From positions 620,001-684,000 of the forward strand of contig JAIETZ010000001.1 of NCBI GenBank assembly GCA_019744775.1: 64,000 nt of DNA. Direction: 5' to 3'. The notes under the pieces were generated by a model. That model worked only from the letters and a program-made list of their open reading frames with translations. It was not told the DNA's origin and ran no database searches. Shown in pieces: positions 46,801-54,392 of the stretch. The stretch's first letter is position 1. Every line of letters starts with the position of its first letter. Position numbers and translations under genes: made by a program. The stretch comes from Candidatus Obscuribacterales bacterium (GTDB lineage: Bacteria; Cyanobacteriota; Vampirovibrionia; Obscuribacterales; Obscuribacteraceae).

Positions 46801-49800
46801 CCGTGTTAATTGTGGTGGTAGTAATACCTTGAAGGGACGTCAGGTTTAAGTTTGCACCATTTGTATTGATGGCAGCCAAGCTCATTTGACTAGCAAGCAT
46901 GTTTAGACTTCCTGATGCACTCGTGTAAGTGGTAGCACTGCTTACTGATACTGTTGGTGCCATCACGAAAAAATTAGCCTGACCAGTGCTGTCGTTAATT
47001 GTCCCCAGGGAGGTGACAGCACCTTGCACATAAACAGGCAAAAAGTCGCGGAAGGTAATGACATTACCGCTAGCGCCTACGTCATCAGCAAGTGTGACTG
47101 TGCCGGTATTGCTAAATGATGTAAACCCGCCACCGGGAATCATTGCCGGTGTAATTGTAACGGTTGCACTATTGGTGAAGGCAAGCGGCAGTATATTAAT
47201 GTTGCTTGTGTACGTGCCGGTTGCAAAAATCTGTCCGGCATTCACTGAAAGCGTGTTGCCATTTGCAAAAGATTGGACCGCGATGCTACCAGCGGTTGCC
47301 GCTGTTGCCAACAACGCGCCACCAGCTAAGGTAATTGCACCTGTCACTATTGCCCCCGTGCCGGCATGGCCGCTGCTCAAAAATACCGACCCGCTTGGCG
47401 CCCCAGAGGTTGTGGCAGAAGTTATGATAGTACTCAAACCGATAGTGCCTTGAGTAATCAGAGCAACAGAGCCACCGGCGCCTGCACCAGTATTATTGGT
47501 GGCAATGGAACCAGTTGCAGAAATTGCTCCGGGAGCAGCAATAATTACATTACCTGCTGCCGCAGAGCCGCCGCCAACGTTAGTTTGGATTCCAGTAATT
47601 GAGACTGACCCATTGCCTGATGTTAGTGCAACCTCGCCGCCTGAGCCTGTGCCGGCATTAGAAGTGTTAATTGCTCCACTGGCGGAAATATTTCCATTAG
47701 CCAATATAGTCACATCGCCGGCCGGCGCCGAGCCGCCGCTAACGTTGGTGCTGATGCCGCCTGTCGAAACAGAACCAGTGCTTGACATAAGCGTAACTGT
47801 ACCGGCAGAGCCTGCACCACCTGCGCCTATGCCTCCATTAGAAGTATTGATTGTTCCGCCACCGCCATTAATAAGTCCATAAGCCAAAATGCTGACACCG
47901 CCTGCCAGTGCCGAACTGCTCTGGACATGCGTATCGATGTCGCTGACTGTGACAGAATTACCGCTTGACGTTAGAGTGACTGCGCCACCGCCACCGGTGC
48001 CGTTATTGGAAGCATCAATCTTGGCGCCAACAGTAATAAATTGGGGTGCTGAGATAGACACATCGCCTGCTAGTGCTGCCGAACCAGCATCGACACTGAT
48101 GTTGATGCCGCCGGTTGTAACTGAGCTGGTGTGTGATAGCAGAGTAACTCCGCCGTCGATTGGGCGCGTGCCGCCGTTTTTAGCCTGAATAGTGCCTGCG
48201 CTCGTATTAATAGCTCCGGTAGCCTCGATATTTACATTCCCCGCTACAATCGAAGCGGTACTAACATTCACATTGATGCCACCTGTGGTAACTGAGCCAT
48301 TGCCTGAAAGTAGATTGATTGTGCTGCCTGAGCCACTACCTGTATTGGAAGCATTAAGCACTCCATTGAGATTAATAGCCCCATAAGACGAGAAAGTTAC
48401 ATCGGCTGCTTTCGCCGAGCCACTGGTAACATGGCTATCAATCGCGCCGGTCGCAATAGTGCTATTGCTCGAAATTAGAATGACGTTGCCGCTTGCACCG
48501 GGGCCTGCGTTGTAAGCAGCAATTGCTTTGTTATTCGTATCAATTTCTCCGTAAGCTGCGATAAAGACATTGCCGGCTGCTGCCGAACTGCTAACTACAT
48601 ACGTATCGATCTCGTCAGTCAAGACAGAGCCATTGCTCGACACTAGATAGACCGTGCCACCTGAACCTGTGTCGGGTGTAAATGCGTGACTGTTATAAGC
48701 TTTAATTGCACTGCTATTTGTATTAATGTCTCCGTAAGCTGAGATAATGACAGAGCCGGCCGCTGCCGTCCAGCCGTGTACATAGGTGTCAATCTCGTGA
48801 ACTGAAACAGAGCTGGTGCTCGATACTAGAGTGACCGTGCCGCCCGCGCCTAAGCTTGAGTTAAACGCGCTAATATTTCCGCCGATATTGATAGATCCAG
48901 AAGCGAACACACTAACATTACCAGCAGCCTCTCCACCATTGCTTATTGTGGTAATATTGTCAACGGATATTTGCCCGGCAATAGAGAGCAAATTAACATT
49001 GCCACCACCAGTAGTGCCAACCGTATTGACGCCACCCGCTCCGCTGACAGTGATATTTCCAGATGCTACCAATGCTACCCCAGCACCATTAGTTGACTTT
49101 GCAGACCCTATTGAAACATCACCCAGACAAAGAAGCGGCACTAACATTGATAATTTTTGTGCACTATCAATAGTCAATTTAGTGCTTGCACCACCACTTA
49201 TTGACGAATAACCTTGTGGATTATAATTTGAGAAGGATGTTATTCCATATACAGATACATCTATGGTGGTAGATGAGCTTATCGATGTCGTAGGACTCGT
49301 ATAATTTGGATTGACCGAGCTGCTGTACGCAGCAATCGTTATTGTGCCGGCAGTTATGCCTCCTGATGCTATCAGTATTAACTTTCCTGTCGCTGATCCA
49401 TTTGTTGAGTTGTACGCATTGATGGAGCTTGCAGTAATCGCGTTGCTAGCAGTGCTACCGGATGATAAAAATACCGACCCTGATTGTGCCCAACTGCTTG
49501 TGCCTGTATAAGTACTGGTCGTATCTATGGCCCCTACCGCCAGCACACCTAGCGTAGCTATCCCTATTGCTCCGCCTACTCCACTTTGTCCTGACGCTTG
49601 CGCTGTGATAGTACCAATAGTATTGGGCTTCTGCAAAAGATCAGTGGATACTATTTCTACAGAGCCGGCAGCAAGTGACCCCGAAGTTTTTAGGTTTCCC
49701 ATTACAATGGAATGACTTCCATTATCACCGCCAGCGGCAGCAGTAATTGATCCGCCAAGCGAGCCACTGGTTGAGGTATCGATGTCGCCGACAGTCAATG

Positions 49801-52213
49801 AACCTAGTGTCAATAAGGTAACTGAGCCGCCTGTGCTTGGACCGGCGTTGGAAGCATCAATCTTGCCGCCTATAGTAATATCTCCATATGCTGAGAGTGT
49901 TACGTTCCCTGCCGGCACTAAACCTAATTGGGTATTGACGGCGATCTCGCCGGTTGAAATGGCACCATTGCTTGATTTAAAATTCACTGTGCCGCCTCCA
50001 CCCGTGCCGACGTTAAAAGCATAAATTTTGTCCGTAGTAATATTTCCATAAGCCGAGATAACTACATTGCCTGCCGCCACTGTATCGCCGACACCAGTCA
50101 GCAGAACGCCGGTTGATACAGAGCCAGTGGTTGATGTGAGCGTTATTGTGCCACCTGCGCCTGATCCCCCCTGGAATGCATAGATGAAGTGCCCATTGGT
50201 AGTAATATTTCCATAAGCCGAGATAGTTACATTGGCTGCTGCTATCCAACCACTGTAGACAAATGAGTCGATCTCGCCAGTTGAGACAGAGCCATTGCTT
50301 GAAGTTATTATGACCTCGCCGGCCGCGCCAACGCCGTTGTTTATCGTTGCAATGGTGCCCGCACTCGTATCGATATCACCGTAAGCCTTGATGGTGACAT
50401 CGCCTCCTTTTTGCGAGCCGCCAGCGACATCAGTGTTGATGGCACCCGTTGAAATGCCGGCTTGTGCCAGGGTTGCTCCGGGTTGAATAGTGTTACCACT
50501 GGTTATGACAGCATGCGCATCAAGAACCAGTGGCTGCAAATCAGATGTAACAGCCTGAGTTGTCTGCAATATGACGGACCCTGAGTTGAGTGTTCCATTA
50601 CTCGTAGTGGCAATCTGGTTGATGTTGATTGATGTAACCGGCGACAAGGAACTAGCACCGGCATAAATTGTCACACTACCCCCACCACCAGCACCACCTC
50701 CTACTGTATTAATCTCTCCGATGCAATTACCGAGGAGGCAGAAAGTATTCAATTTAACTGTTCCCTTTGAGCCAAATGCATCTGCCAGGGCAACCATTTT
50801 GACATTGCCGCCTGCGCTATTCTTTGATGATGTGTCAATTACTTTTTGCTCCAAACTACCGCTTAAATCAATATTGCCGCCTGAGCCACCAGTTAGGCTA
50901 ACGGTAACGCCCCCCTCGGCAAGTCCTAATGTGGGTGTCAGTCCGCCTGATGTGGGACCAACCAGTCCCGGTCCTGGCTGCGTGCAACCGGCACAGGTGC
51001 TTGTTATGTTTGCTCCGGCAATCATCAAAAGGTTATGCCCATTGGTGACAATTTGACCGTTGATATCTGCTGTGATATCACCTCCGGCTACGATAGCTAA
51101 ATCCTCATCGGATGACACTGTTCCCACAATCTCAATACCACCCGTGTTGTAATAAGTAGGGTCGCCTGAGATGTTGTTGCCTAATTTCAAAAGTGTTGTA
51201 TCAGCAGTTATATGTTCCGCACCGGCATACGTATTAACAACTCCTGCGATTTGCCCGACACTAACCGTTGCCGTGCCTGTTCCTGCATAGAGATTGAGTT
51301 GCCGGGAAAGGTAATCCCCGCCCAAGAGACTTATATTGGCAGAACCGCTATATGATGAGTCGCGAAAGTTTATATTGCCATTGAGCGCTTGCATCATGCC
51401 GCCGATGTTGTTGACGGCCAGATTCTGTGCCATCTGCGAGGCAATGTTGAGGTTGCCTGTGAGGGCTGCAATGGTTCCACTGTTAACGATGTTGTTTGCC
51501 ACCATGCTGATATTGTTAGCCTGCATCATAGCCATCATTGCCGCAGAGGAGGCATTGACGATGGAATTTCCGGCAGTCAAATTCAAGTTGCCGGAACTCG
51601 AGATCGTCCCAGCATTGACTATGTTATTAATGGCATTGAGGTTGAGATTGGCCAGCGTGGAGGAAATTAATCCACTTGCGTTGTTGTATATATTAGTAGC
51701 ATTGACAGAAGCTGCGTTTACAGCTGGATTGGTGGAGTAAACGCTAAATGTGCCGGCATTGGTAAAATTGCCGGTCAGATTCAAATTTTGCATCAGCGCG
51801 GCATTTTGTGATGCATGTACCCCGGCAGGAATAACTAGATTACTGAGACCATCGGCAACATGGTAGTTGAGCCTGAGTCCTCCACCGACAGCAACACCAA
51901 GCTCGTTTAACTGCAGATACTGGTGTCCGGCATTTAGCACTTGCCTGACAGCCACCATCTCTGCAGCAGTAAGCATATCGGTCGGGCTGACGGTTCTGCT
52001 TACACCAGCCAAATTTATGGTTGCTGCGCCGGCATTTGACATAACAGAAGCAGCAGAAACTGATCTTTCCGTTGAGGACAGATCAAGATTTGCAGAAGGG
52101 GACACAGTCGAACTTGCTGCATCTGCAACTGATCCTGCCTCCTGAGCGTACGCCGACCAAGGCAATATTAGCTGGATAGCGAGCACAATAATAATTTTTC
52201 GTACAAACGCCAT
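37892..52213 (-). CDS. Giant secreted haemagglutinin-like repeat protein with FecR-like C-terminus
   Basis: 4,773 residues from the ATG at 52213, which gives a clean signal peptide (FVRKIIIVLAIQLILPWSAYA). In-frame starts at 52246 (GTG) and 52231 (ATG) would add 11 or 5 residues. Residues about 30-500 are a helix-type passenger start rich in Asn, Ala and Met (NLNLTGNFTNAGTFSV, GNLNLTAGNSIVNA). From about 640 to 4330 there are scores of roughly 25-35-residue repeats such as AAGNVTISAYG, then TGAGGTVTLTSSNGSV and TGEIDTYV, suggesting a long beta-helix. The whole block is two tandem 5.6-kb copies. The C-terminal 350 residues are unique and include a FecR-like segment near 4625-4685 (VQVQEGEVQVPNGASVLVM, RVRVKSGNKVITLSPGRQV). 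No TpsB partner, ESPR or autotransporter barrel is visible. Probably surface or extracellular. Confidence 0.88.
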   Translation of the reverse strand: MAFVRKIIIVLAIQLILPWSAYAQEAGSVADAASSTVSPSANLDLSSTERSVSAASVMSNAGAATINLAGVSRTVSPTDMLTAAEMVAVRQVLNAGHQYLQLNELGVAVGGGLRLNYHVADGLSNLVIPAGVHASQNAALMQNLNLTGNFTNAGTFSVYSTNPAVNAASVNATNIYNNASGLISSTLANLNLNAINNIVNAGTISSSGNLNLTAGNSIVNASSAAMMAMMQANNISMVANNIVNSGTIAALTGNLNIASQMAQNLAVNNIGGMMQALNGNINFRDSSYSGSANISLLGGDYLSRQLNLYAGTGTATVSVGQIAGVVNTYAGAEHITADTTLLKLGNNISGDPTYYNTGGIEIVGTVSSDEDLAIVAGGDITADINGQIVTNGHNLLMIAGANITSTCAGCTQPGPGLVGPTSGGLTPTLGLAEGGVTVSLTGGSGGNIDLSGSLEQKVIDTSSKNSAGGNVKMVALADAFGSKGTVKLNTFCLLGNCIGEINTVGGGAGGGGSVTIYAGASSLSPVTSININQIATTSNGTLNSGSVILQTTQAVTSDLQPLVLDAHAVITSGNTIQPGATLAQAGISTGAINTDVAGGSQKGGDVTIKAYGDIDTSAGTIATINNGVGAAGEVIITSSNGSVSTGEIDSFVYSGWIAAANVTISAYGNITTNGHFIYAFQGGSGAGGTITLTSTTGSVSTGVLLTGVGDTVAAGNVVISAYGNITTDKIYAFNVGTGGGGTVNFKSSNGAISTGEIAVNTQLGLVPAGNVTLSAYGDITIGGKIDASNAGPSTGGSVTLLTLGSLTVGDIDTSTSGSLGGSITAAAGGDNGSHSIVMGNLKTSGSLAAGSVEIVSTDLLQKPNTIGTITAQASGQSGVGGAIGIATLGVLAVGAIDTTSTYTGTSSWAQSGSVFLSSGSTASNAITASSINAYNSTNGSATGKLILIASGGITAGTITIAAYSSSVNPNYTSPTTSISSSTTIDVSVYGITSFSNYNPQGYSSISGGASTKLTIDSAQKLSMLVPLLCLGDVSIGSAKSTNGAGVALVASGNITVSGAGGVNTVGTTGGGNVNLLSIAGQISVDNITTISNGGEAAGNVSVFASGSINIGGNISAFNSSLGAGGTVTLVSSTSSVSVHEIDTYVHGWTAAAGSVIISAYGDINTNSSAIKAYNSHAFTPDTGSGGTVYLVSSNGSVLTDEIDTYVVSSSAAAGNVFIAAYGEIDTNNKAIAAYNAGPGASGNVILISSNSTIATGAIDSHVTSGSAKAADVTFSSYGAINLNGVLNASNTGSGSGSTINLLSGNGSVTTGGINVNVSTASIVAGNVNIEATGAINTSAGTIQAKNGGTRPIDGGVTLLSHTSSVTTGGINISVDAGSAALAGDVSISAPQFITVGAKIDASNNGTGGGGAVTLTSSGNSVTVSDIDTHVQSSSALAGGVSILAYGLINGGGGTINTSNGGIGAGGAGSAGTVTLMSSTGSVSTGGISTNVSGGSAPAGDVTILANGNISASGAINTSNAGTGSGGEVALTSGNGSVSITGIQTNVGGGSAAAGNVIIAAPGAISATGSIATNNTGAGAGGSVALITQGTIGLSTIITSATTSGAPSGSVFLSSGHAGTGAIVTGAITLAGGALLATAATAGSIAVQSFANGNTLSVNAGQIFATGTYTSNINILPLAFTNSATVTITPAMIPGGGFTSFSNTGTVTLADDVGASGNVITFRDFLPVYVQGAVTSLGTINDSTGQANFFVMAPTVSVSSATTYTSASGSLNMLASQMSLAAINTNGANLNLTSLQGITTTTINTVNSGGTVAGSASLLSVIGSVTTDAVNTNVTSGSRGSGNVIISAYGTISTNNQSVNYQAINASNSGTGIGGTVNITISGNGSVETGQISTSINNTSSNAFAGNITILSASAIRTNGQVISASNSGTGGGGTLMLTSETFSIITNDIDTHVASGSAPAGNVFISALQLINTGNINASHAGSGTGGSVTLVRAAAMGTANIDTSSTGSAGGSIIAGAVGDNGVYTLVMGDLKTSGFTTAGSIMLVGDDFGAKPLLVGTITAQATGPNGVGGAVGISGLGTVAVGAIDTTNTAAVTSSGAQSGSVFLSSGSKNNNAIAADVINAYNSANGSATGQVILIASGTITTYGAITTSAGTISAQTFSSNVVSGSVASVNPNYTNNLLSITSSTTINVSVTGISGPSSNYNPSGYAALSGNDTVLTIDSGGNSSLLAPLVFTAFVPMTIKSINSKSHTAADGIALLVFGNLTLSDTVGINAAGSTSGGNVTMQSSAGQISITSIATNSSGSGAAGSINISAWAAIPVTGTINASNSGTGAGGTVFLASTDNSIATGGINTTVAGATAAAGSVTIATFGAMSINAINASNLGTGVGAGGTVLLTSSNSSITTGEIDTYVESAPGAGNVTISAYRSITAGGIKAYNTGQGSGTGGAVTVTSSTSSISISTGTIDTHVVGGAGNGGDVTISAYGAINISKAIDTSNGGTGTSGAVALTSSNGSVSTNGIIATAYGGLIATSNVTISAYGDINMNDQPIWTYNAGPGTGGTITLISSHGAVSAAWLFTGVGNTVEAGDVIISAAGDITTNLWPIQAFNQGTGSAGTVSLTSAGGSISTGGIDTHVGLGSVAAGDVDISAYGSISIAGLLLETKAIDASSKGTGSGGNVALLSRAGAVTLIGDVDTSSAGFVGGTIAVAAGGDNGLYSIAMENLNTSGSAAGGSVLVVSKNSMGTAIGTITTQASGQSGVGGSVGIATLGALEVGNIDTTNTAAIASSGAQSGSVFLSSGSTAIDAILAGDIKAYNLNGSASGQVILIASGGIIPGTITTSAGNSSVNPIHISFTTSISSSTTINVSVTGISGLFSNYNPQGYSSMSGGSTQLTINSGGNSSLLAPLLCLGDVSIASINSNSGTQADGVALVAFGDIALSGAVGVNTVGTTSGGNINLLAVAGQISLVGIETESSGAGAAGSVSMASNGAITVGGTINASNSGTGSGGTVTLISNSSSVTTGGFLSLVPTINTSVSGGSAAAGSVTISAFGAVNTSAGPIVASNSGTGLGGTVTLTSSNSSVITGEIDTNVQNASSLAAAGNVVITASGTIAVLGKINASNAGHGTGGIATLTSSNGSVITGEINTDFTSNLLTAGYVTISTYGSITTGDIKASNAGAGAGSMVTLLSGALITTGEIDANVSVGSTISGNVNLYAYGAVNAGKIEATNGGTVTLASSTGSVTTGEVNTHVSGGSTAVGAVSISAYGTIAAGGTINASNSGTGVGGTVTLTANTGSVTTHEIDTYVTSGSGAAGNVIISTNGAINTNNNAINAHNGGTGIGGTVFLISSNGSVATGGIDTYVSGGSAVSGTVTIQANGSITVGAAINSSNGGTGAGGAVTLTTINGSASIGGIDTSVSGGSAPAGNVIVLASGAITVTGAIATDNTGTGAGGSVALISGNTIGLGTIITSATTSGTLSGSVFLSSGNTGTGAIATGAINLGGGALLATAATSGIITVQSFTDGGTLSVDNGHIYATGTYTSAVNILPQSFTNSATATITPAMIPGGGFASFKNSGTVTLANDAGTSGNVIAFSDLVPVVVHGAVSSLGTINDSTGRANFFLITKTVSVNSATTYTSKTGSITMIANQVSLSDINTNGANLNVTSIQSIGTGTINTFNSNSTKAGNATLLSLTGSVTTGEIDTHVTRGLAAAGNVTISAYGAISTNQHMVNAYNGGIGAGGTVTLTSSGTGSIKTGGIRTDVGSANSFAAAGNVNILAASGISTNGQAINASNAGAGLGGSVTLTANAADITIGEIDTYATSGSAPAGNVAISAYKYIFTGKIKAYHHGAGSGGNVTLLRAVAMKTDDVDTSSAGFIGGNIVAASSFDNGHYSIEMGNLNTSGSTAGGSVLVVSDDFANALTSIGAITTTASGKSGVGGSVGIASLGTLVVGNINTTNTAAVASSGAQSGSVFLSSGKKTASSITAGSINAYNSSNGSATGQVILISPGTITTNGTITAQGSNIPQGTYSTNYVGLGNQASVNPNYTSGPMSISSSTTINVSVTGISGPTSNYNPKGYGSITGSDTVLTIDSGGNSSMIAPLFVTAFLPITIGAIKSSSGTNADGVALVTFASLTLTHTIGVDTHGSISGGNVNLVSEDGPISMQRVDTYSSGAGAAGNVSISFYGDITAGGTINASNSGTGSGGTVTLISTNGSVTTGGIDTSVAGGAAAAGNVTIAAYESLSTQTIDTSNTGTGAGGTVFLLSSNSSVTVGAIDTSANGGAAGNVFISAYGVITLGGNVKAYDAGLGGAVTLSAGGDIRATSSLVTLLSPSITLITTAGNIGSDPVSGGIALSIEASHLHFATNGNVYLLQQGDLILDSSVIGDSTQLNISVNGSGTLFLNGLVSNSSSTIGTPGQSINLSAQNIVNLPAHSGMSSLIASNIILSAPGGTIGASNSPIYLYTPSLSATNPNFIVNGPPPTPPAPSIPGVPAMTTNPFALVSFANSDLNVLNGQDSSAIQQVQNSNINFFQAGSQINQDVKWASRNSLNNIDIEDLTANSLNPQSTPPLDSEALGQSFAYCNASDFNSDVVNEMHSHGAILGSQSTANLCVLQKGNFFFQPQNDINVQVQEGEVQVPNGASVLVMETGHDVAVFDINDGPHARVRVKSGNKVITLSPGRQVVLTRQLDADFDRVNPSKLIGYKNARAHMVASDIRAYSADFSLPSVMMSVQPVKRMLSSDNPDDRRLVQRMIKQAVILTMLPSKSGPFKTSANN
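39290..50290 (-). repeat. Two tandem copies of a 5.6-kb coding module
   Basis: Matched landmarks recur with one period: the GSVFLSSG anchors at 49461 and 43818 (5,643 apart), at 45888 and 40293 (5,595 apart), a second anchor type at 47371 and 41761 (5,610), and a TGVGDTV/TGVGNTV site at 50087 and 44468 (5,619). Each copy carries the same order, A-B-A. Boundaries are approximate and the copies have diverged clearly. Confidence 0.75.
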
Positions 52214-52397
52214 TGTTAAAGCACCACCCATTCTTGGTGCCCGCACACTAGTTATGTGTCCGCTAGCTTTCTAGACATGGTCAAATTGACCATAGCTATA
52301 GTTAGCTAACGGCTCGCCCCCTACATTTCATACCCAGCCGATTGGCTCACAAAACCTTTCCGGGACTGAATTCACGAACCATTAACCTTCGCAGCAG

Positions 52398-53426
52398 CTA
52401 AATTCCTAGCCAACCACGAATTTTTTTCCAGATTTTTGGCTTGGCAGAAGGATCTTGGAAATCGGTAAAGGATGTATTGGCTGCATCACTTGCAGTGTGC
52501 GTCTTCGCTTGCGTATCCGGAGCGGCATTTATTTCTATAGGCGGAATGACATATTCCGGATGCATTTCCTTATAAATCTGATGAAGCTCGTACTTAACAA
52601 TGGTAGCTGACTCCGGACGCATGTTTGGCTCGTAAGTCGTCAACTGCCTAACCAAAGCATCAAGACGGCGATTGACCTTCTGATTTAAATGCAACGGTGC
52701 ATAGCTTGATAGTGGCTTGGGTCTCATGCCAGTTAGCAAATGCCCCATAGTTTGTCCCAGCGAATACAAATCCGAACGTACTTCTGGTTTGCCTAAGTAC
52801 TGCTCCGGCGGTGAGTATCCCGCAGTCACCACTCGCGTAGCAGCTTCTTTGGGCATAAATGTTCTTGCAATACCAAAGTCTACAAAAACAACTTTTCCCT
52901 CTGGCGTAAGCATAAGATTACTCGGCTTCAAATCACGATAAATAATCGGTGGTTCTTGCCTGTGCAAATACTCAAGAATCTCCGCACATTGAATAGCAAT
53001 CCATGTGACGTGATTGGAATCAAAAGGACCACCTGTCTTAAGCATCACTTCCAGGTTATTGCCCGGAACCAAATCCATTACTAGGAAGTAACGCCCATCG
53101 TCAGTAGCATGGTCGTCAAACACCCTTACAATGCCGGGGTGATTTAAGTTGCGCAGGATAGCCACTTCCCTTTTAAACAGCCTTATAGCCTCCTGGTGGA
53201 CCGCAGGGTCGGCGTATTTGTTAGTCAGCTGCTTGATGACACATTGCCTATTGCCTTCGGTCTTATCCTCGGCAAGATATACAGTACCCATACCGCCTTG
53301 CCCCAAAGGCTGGCGAAACTTGTATCGTTCAAACCAGTTTATAGTCGCTCCGGCTTCGCTCACGCTTCGCCTCCGCTTGCCGTCCGGCATACCGCGTTCG
53401 CTCTGCGGCGGAGGATCCGAAGGCAC
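52398..53426 (-). CDS. Serine/threonine protein kinase (Hanks type)
   Basis: 342 residues, cytoplasmic, no membrane helix or PASTA repeats. Kinase domain at about 31-290: glycine loop LGQGGMGTVYLAED (41-54), catalytic Lys65, a YRDLKPSN catalytic loop (Asp165; the usual His is Tyr), DFG (Asp183), and SPPEQYLGKPEVRSDLYSLG. The C-terminus (about 290-342) is polar and ends in a basic-aromatic IWKKIRGWLGI that may touch the membrane. The first 28 residues (PSDPPPQSERGMPDGKRRR onward) come from a palindromic insert. The GTG start has GGAGAAGG upstream, but a hairpin overlaps it. Substrates are unknown; the 5' neighbour is ssb, divergent. Confidence 0.9.
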   Translation of the reverse strand: MPSDPPPQSERGMPDGKRRRSVSEAGATINWFERYKFRQPLGQGGMGTVYLAEDKTEGNRQCVIKQLTNKYADPAVHQEAIRLFKREVAILRNLNHPGIVRVFDDHATDDGRYFLVMDLVPGNNLEVMLKTGGPFDSNHVTWIAIQCAEILEYLHRQEPPIIYRDLKPSNLMLTPEGKVVFVDFGIARTFMPKEAATRVVTAGYSPPEQYLGKPEVRSDLYSLGQTMGHLLTGMRPKPLSSYAPLHLNQKVNRRLDALVRQLTTYEPNMRPESATIVKYELHQIYKEMHPEYVIPPIEINAAPDTQAKTHTASDAANTSFTDFQDPSAKPKIWKKIRGWLGI

Positions 53427-53470
53427 TCCTGTGCCTTCTCCTCTCCTCGCAATCCTTGCTTCGCTTCGGG
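53350..53470. repeat. GC-rich palindromic element overlapping the kinase start
   Basis: About 120 bases of unusual composition, built from purine-rich direct motifs (GCGAAGC/GCTTCGC types) and nested inverted repeats: CCTCCGC (53370-53376) with GCGGAGG (53408-53414), TGCCG-TC-CGGCA (53378-53389), and AAGGCAC-TCCT-GTGCCTT (53420-53437). It encodes the first ~28 kinase residues and its 5' leader. It resembles intragenic palindromic elements known from cyanobacteria and Rickettsia. Confidence 0.5.
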
Positions 53471-53677
53471 GGATTCATTGCGTGAATTCACTTGTATCGA
53501 AACCTATAGTTGGGTTTTTACCAATTGTCGGCGCAGATGAGCCCTAGCACATTAAATCTTGTACCCGGAAACCCAGTGTCGGCCACACGAGTGCCACCAG
53601 TGCCCAAATTCCGATCATTGACTGACGTATGTATGGTATGCTACTTTACTAGCATCTCCCCACTATTCAATTCTTGT

Positions 53678-53696
53678 AGGCGCCGAAAGGGCGTCT
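53678..53696 (+). promoter_or_regulatory. GNRA hairpin before ssb
   Basis: AGGCGCC-GAAA-GGGCGTCT forms a 7-bp stem with a single bulged G and a GAAA tetraloop, ending 5 bases before the GGAGG ribosome site of ssb. A TTGACT at 53618 could be a -35, but the -10 is poor. Function inferred. Confidence 0.35.
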
Positions 53697-53711
53697 GCCT
53701 TGGAGGTGCGT

Positions 53712-54275
53712 ATGAGCTTAGCCAGTGTTTCAATCGTGGGGAATTTGGTCCGTGCGCCGGAGCAAATGTGCTTTCCATCCGGTCGCGTTAAAACAACAAT
53801 GGTGGTTGCCATCAACAATCGCCAAAAGGCCAAAAATAACAGCAAGCCAACTGAAACCACAGACTTTTACAAAGTAGAGACCTGGGGCAAGTTAGCGGAA
53901 CTGTCATCCAAATTCCTCGCCAAAGGCTATCAGGTGACCGTCACCGGTCGTTTGGTAATGGACCATTGGACAGACAGACACGGTAAATCCCGCGTCACTC
54001 CAGTCGTCGAGGCAACCCAAGTTGCTTTTCCACCAAAACTTCGCGTCTTAGACACACCGGCGGGAACTTCTGCCGATACAACACAGACTGTAAATCCAAT
54101 AGGAGGTGAATTAGTCATGTCAGATGAAGATGATGAAATCGAATACGAAGATGACGAAGATGAGGACGACGACGATGATGACTACTCAGGTGGTTATCCC
54201 AATTCGAAGTCAAGCTATAAAGCTGCTCCTCAGCGTGGAGGACCAAAATCAAAAATCCACGCAAAGTTGGCATGA
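53712..54275 (+). CDS. ssb: Single-stranded DNA-binding protein, acidic-tail variant
   Basis: 187 residues from the ATG at 53712 with GGAGG 6 bases before it; upstream TTG/GTG codons would add four residues. OB-fold at about 1-105: SLASVSIVGNLVRAPEQM, VVAINNRQKAKNN, TTDFYKVETWGKLAE, FLAKGYQVTVTGRLVMD. The linker holds a run of more than 20 Asp/Glu residues (about 137-160), followed by a basic end (PKSKIHAKLA). The usual DDxIPF-type tip that recruits partner proteins is absent. It probably acts in replication or repair as a second SSB. A strong terminator follows at 54350. Confidence 0.9.
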   Translation: MSLASVSIVGNLVRAPEQMCFPSGRVKTTMVVAINNRQKAKNNSKPTETTDFYKVETWGKLAELSSKFLAKGYQVTVTGRLVMDHWTDRHGKSRVTPVVEATQVAFPPKLRVLDTPAGTSADTTQTVNPIGGELVMSDEDDEIEYEDDEDEDDDDDDYSGGYPNSKSSYKAAPQRGGPKSKIHAKLA

Positions 54276-54349
54276 CGTCGCCGACTAAATAAAGGATGTT
54301 CTCCTCCTTACCCACGCCAACACCACACACCTTGCGTGCCAAGAGAACC

Positions 54350-54384
54350 ACAAAGGACGGGATTCCAGCCCGTCCTTTGTTTTT
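54350..54384 (+). terminator. Rho-independent terminator of ssb
   Basis: Perfect 12-bp stem ACAAAGGACGGG / CCCGTCCTTTGT with a 7-base loop (ATTCCAG), followed by TTTT. Located 75 bases after the ssb stop and directly before the toxin-antitoxin promoter. Confidence 0.9.
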
Positions 54385-54392
54385 GGGTTAGA

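Noticed and set aside
40344-49715. Many long open frames on the plus strand opposite the giant gene
   Set aside because: They are antisense shadows of a repetitive Gly/Ser/Thr-rich frame, giving Pro/Val/Ala-rich translations with no ribosome sites or domains.
37892-52213. CRISPR-like regular repeats
   Set aside because: The repeats are coding, vary in length and sequence, have no unique spacers, and keep one open frame.
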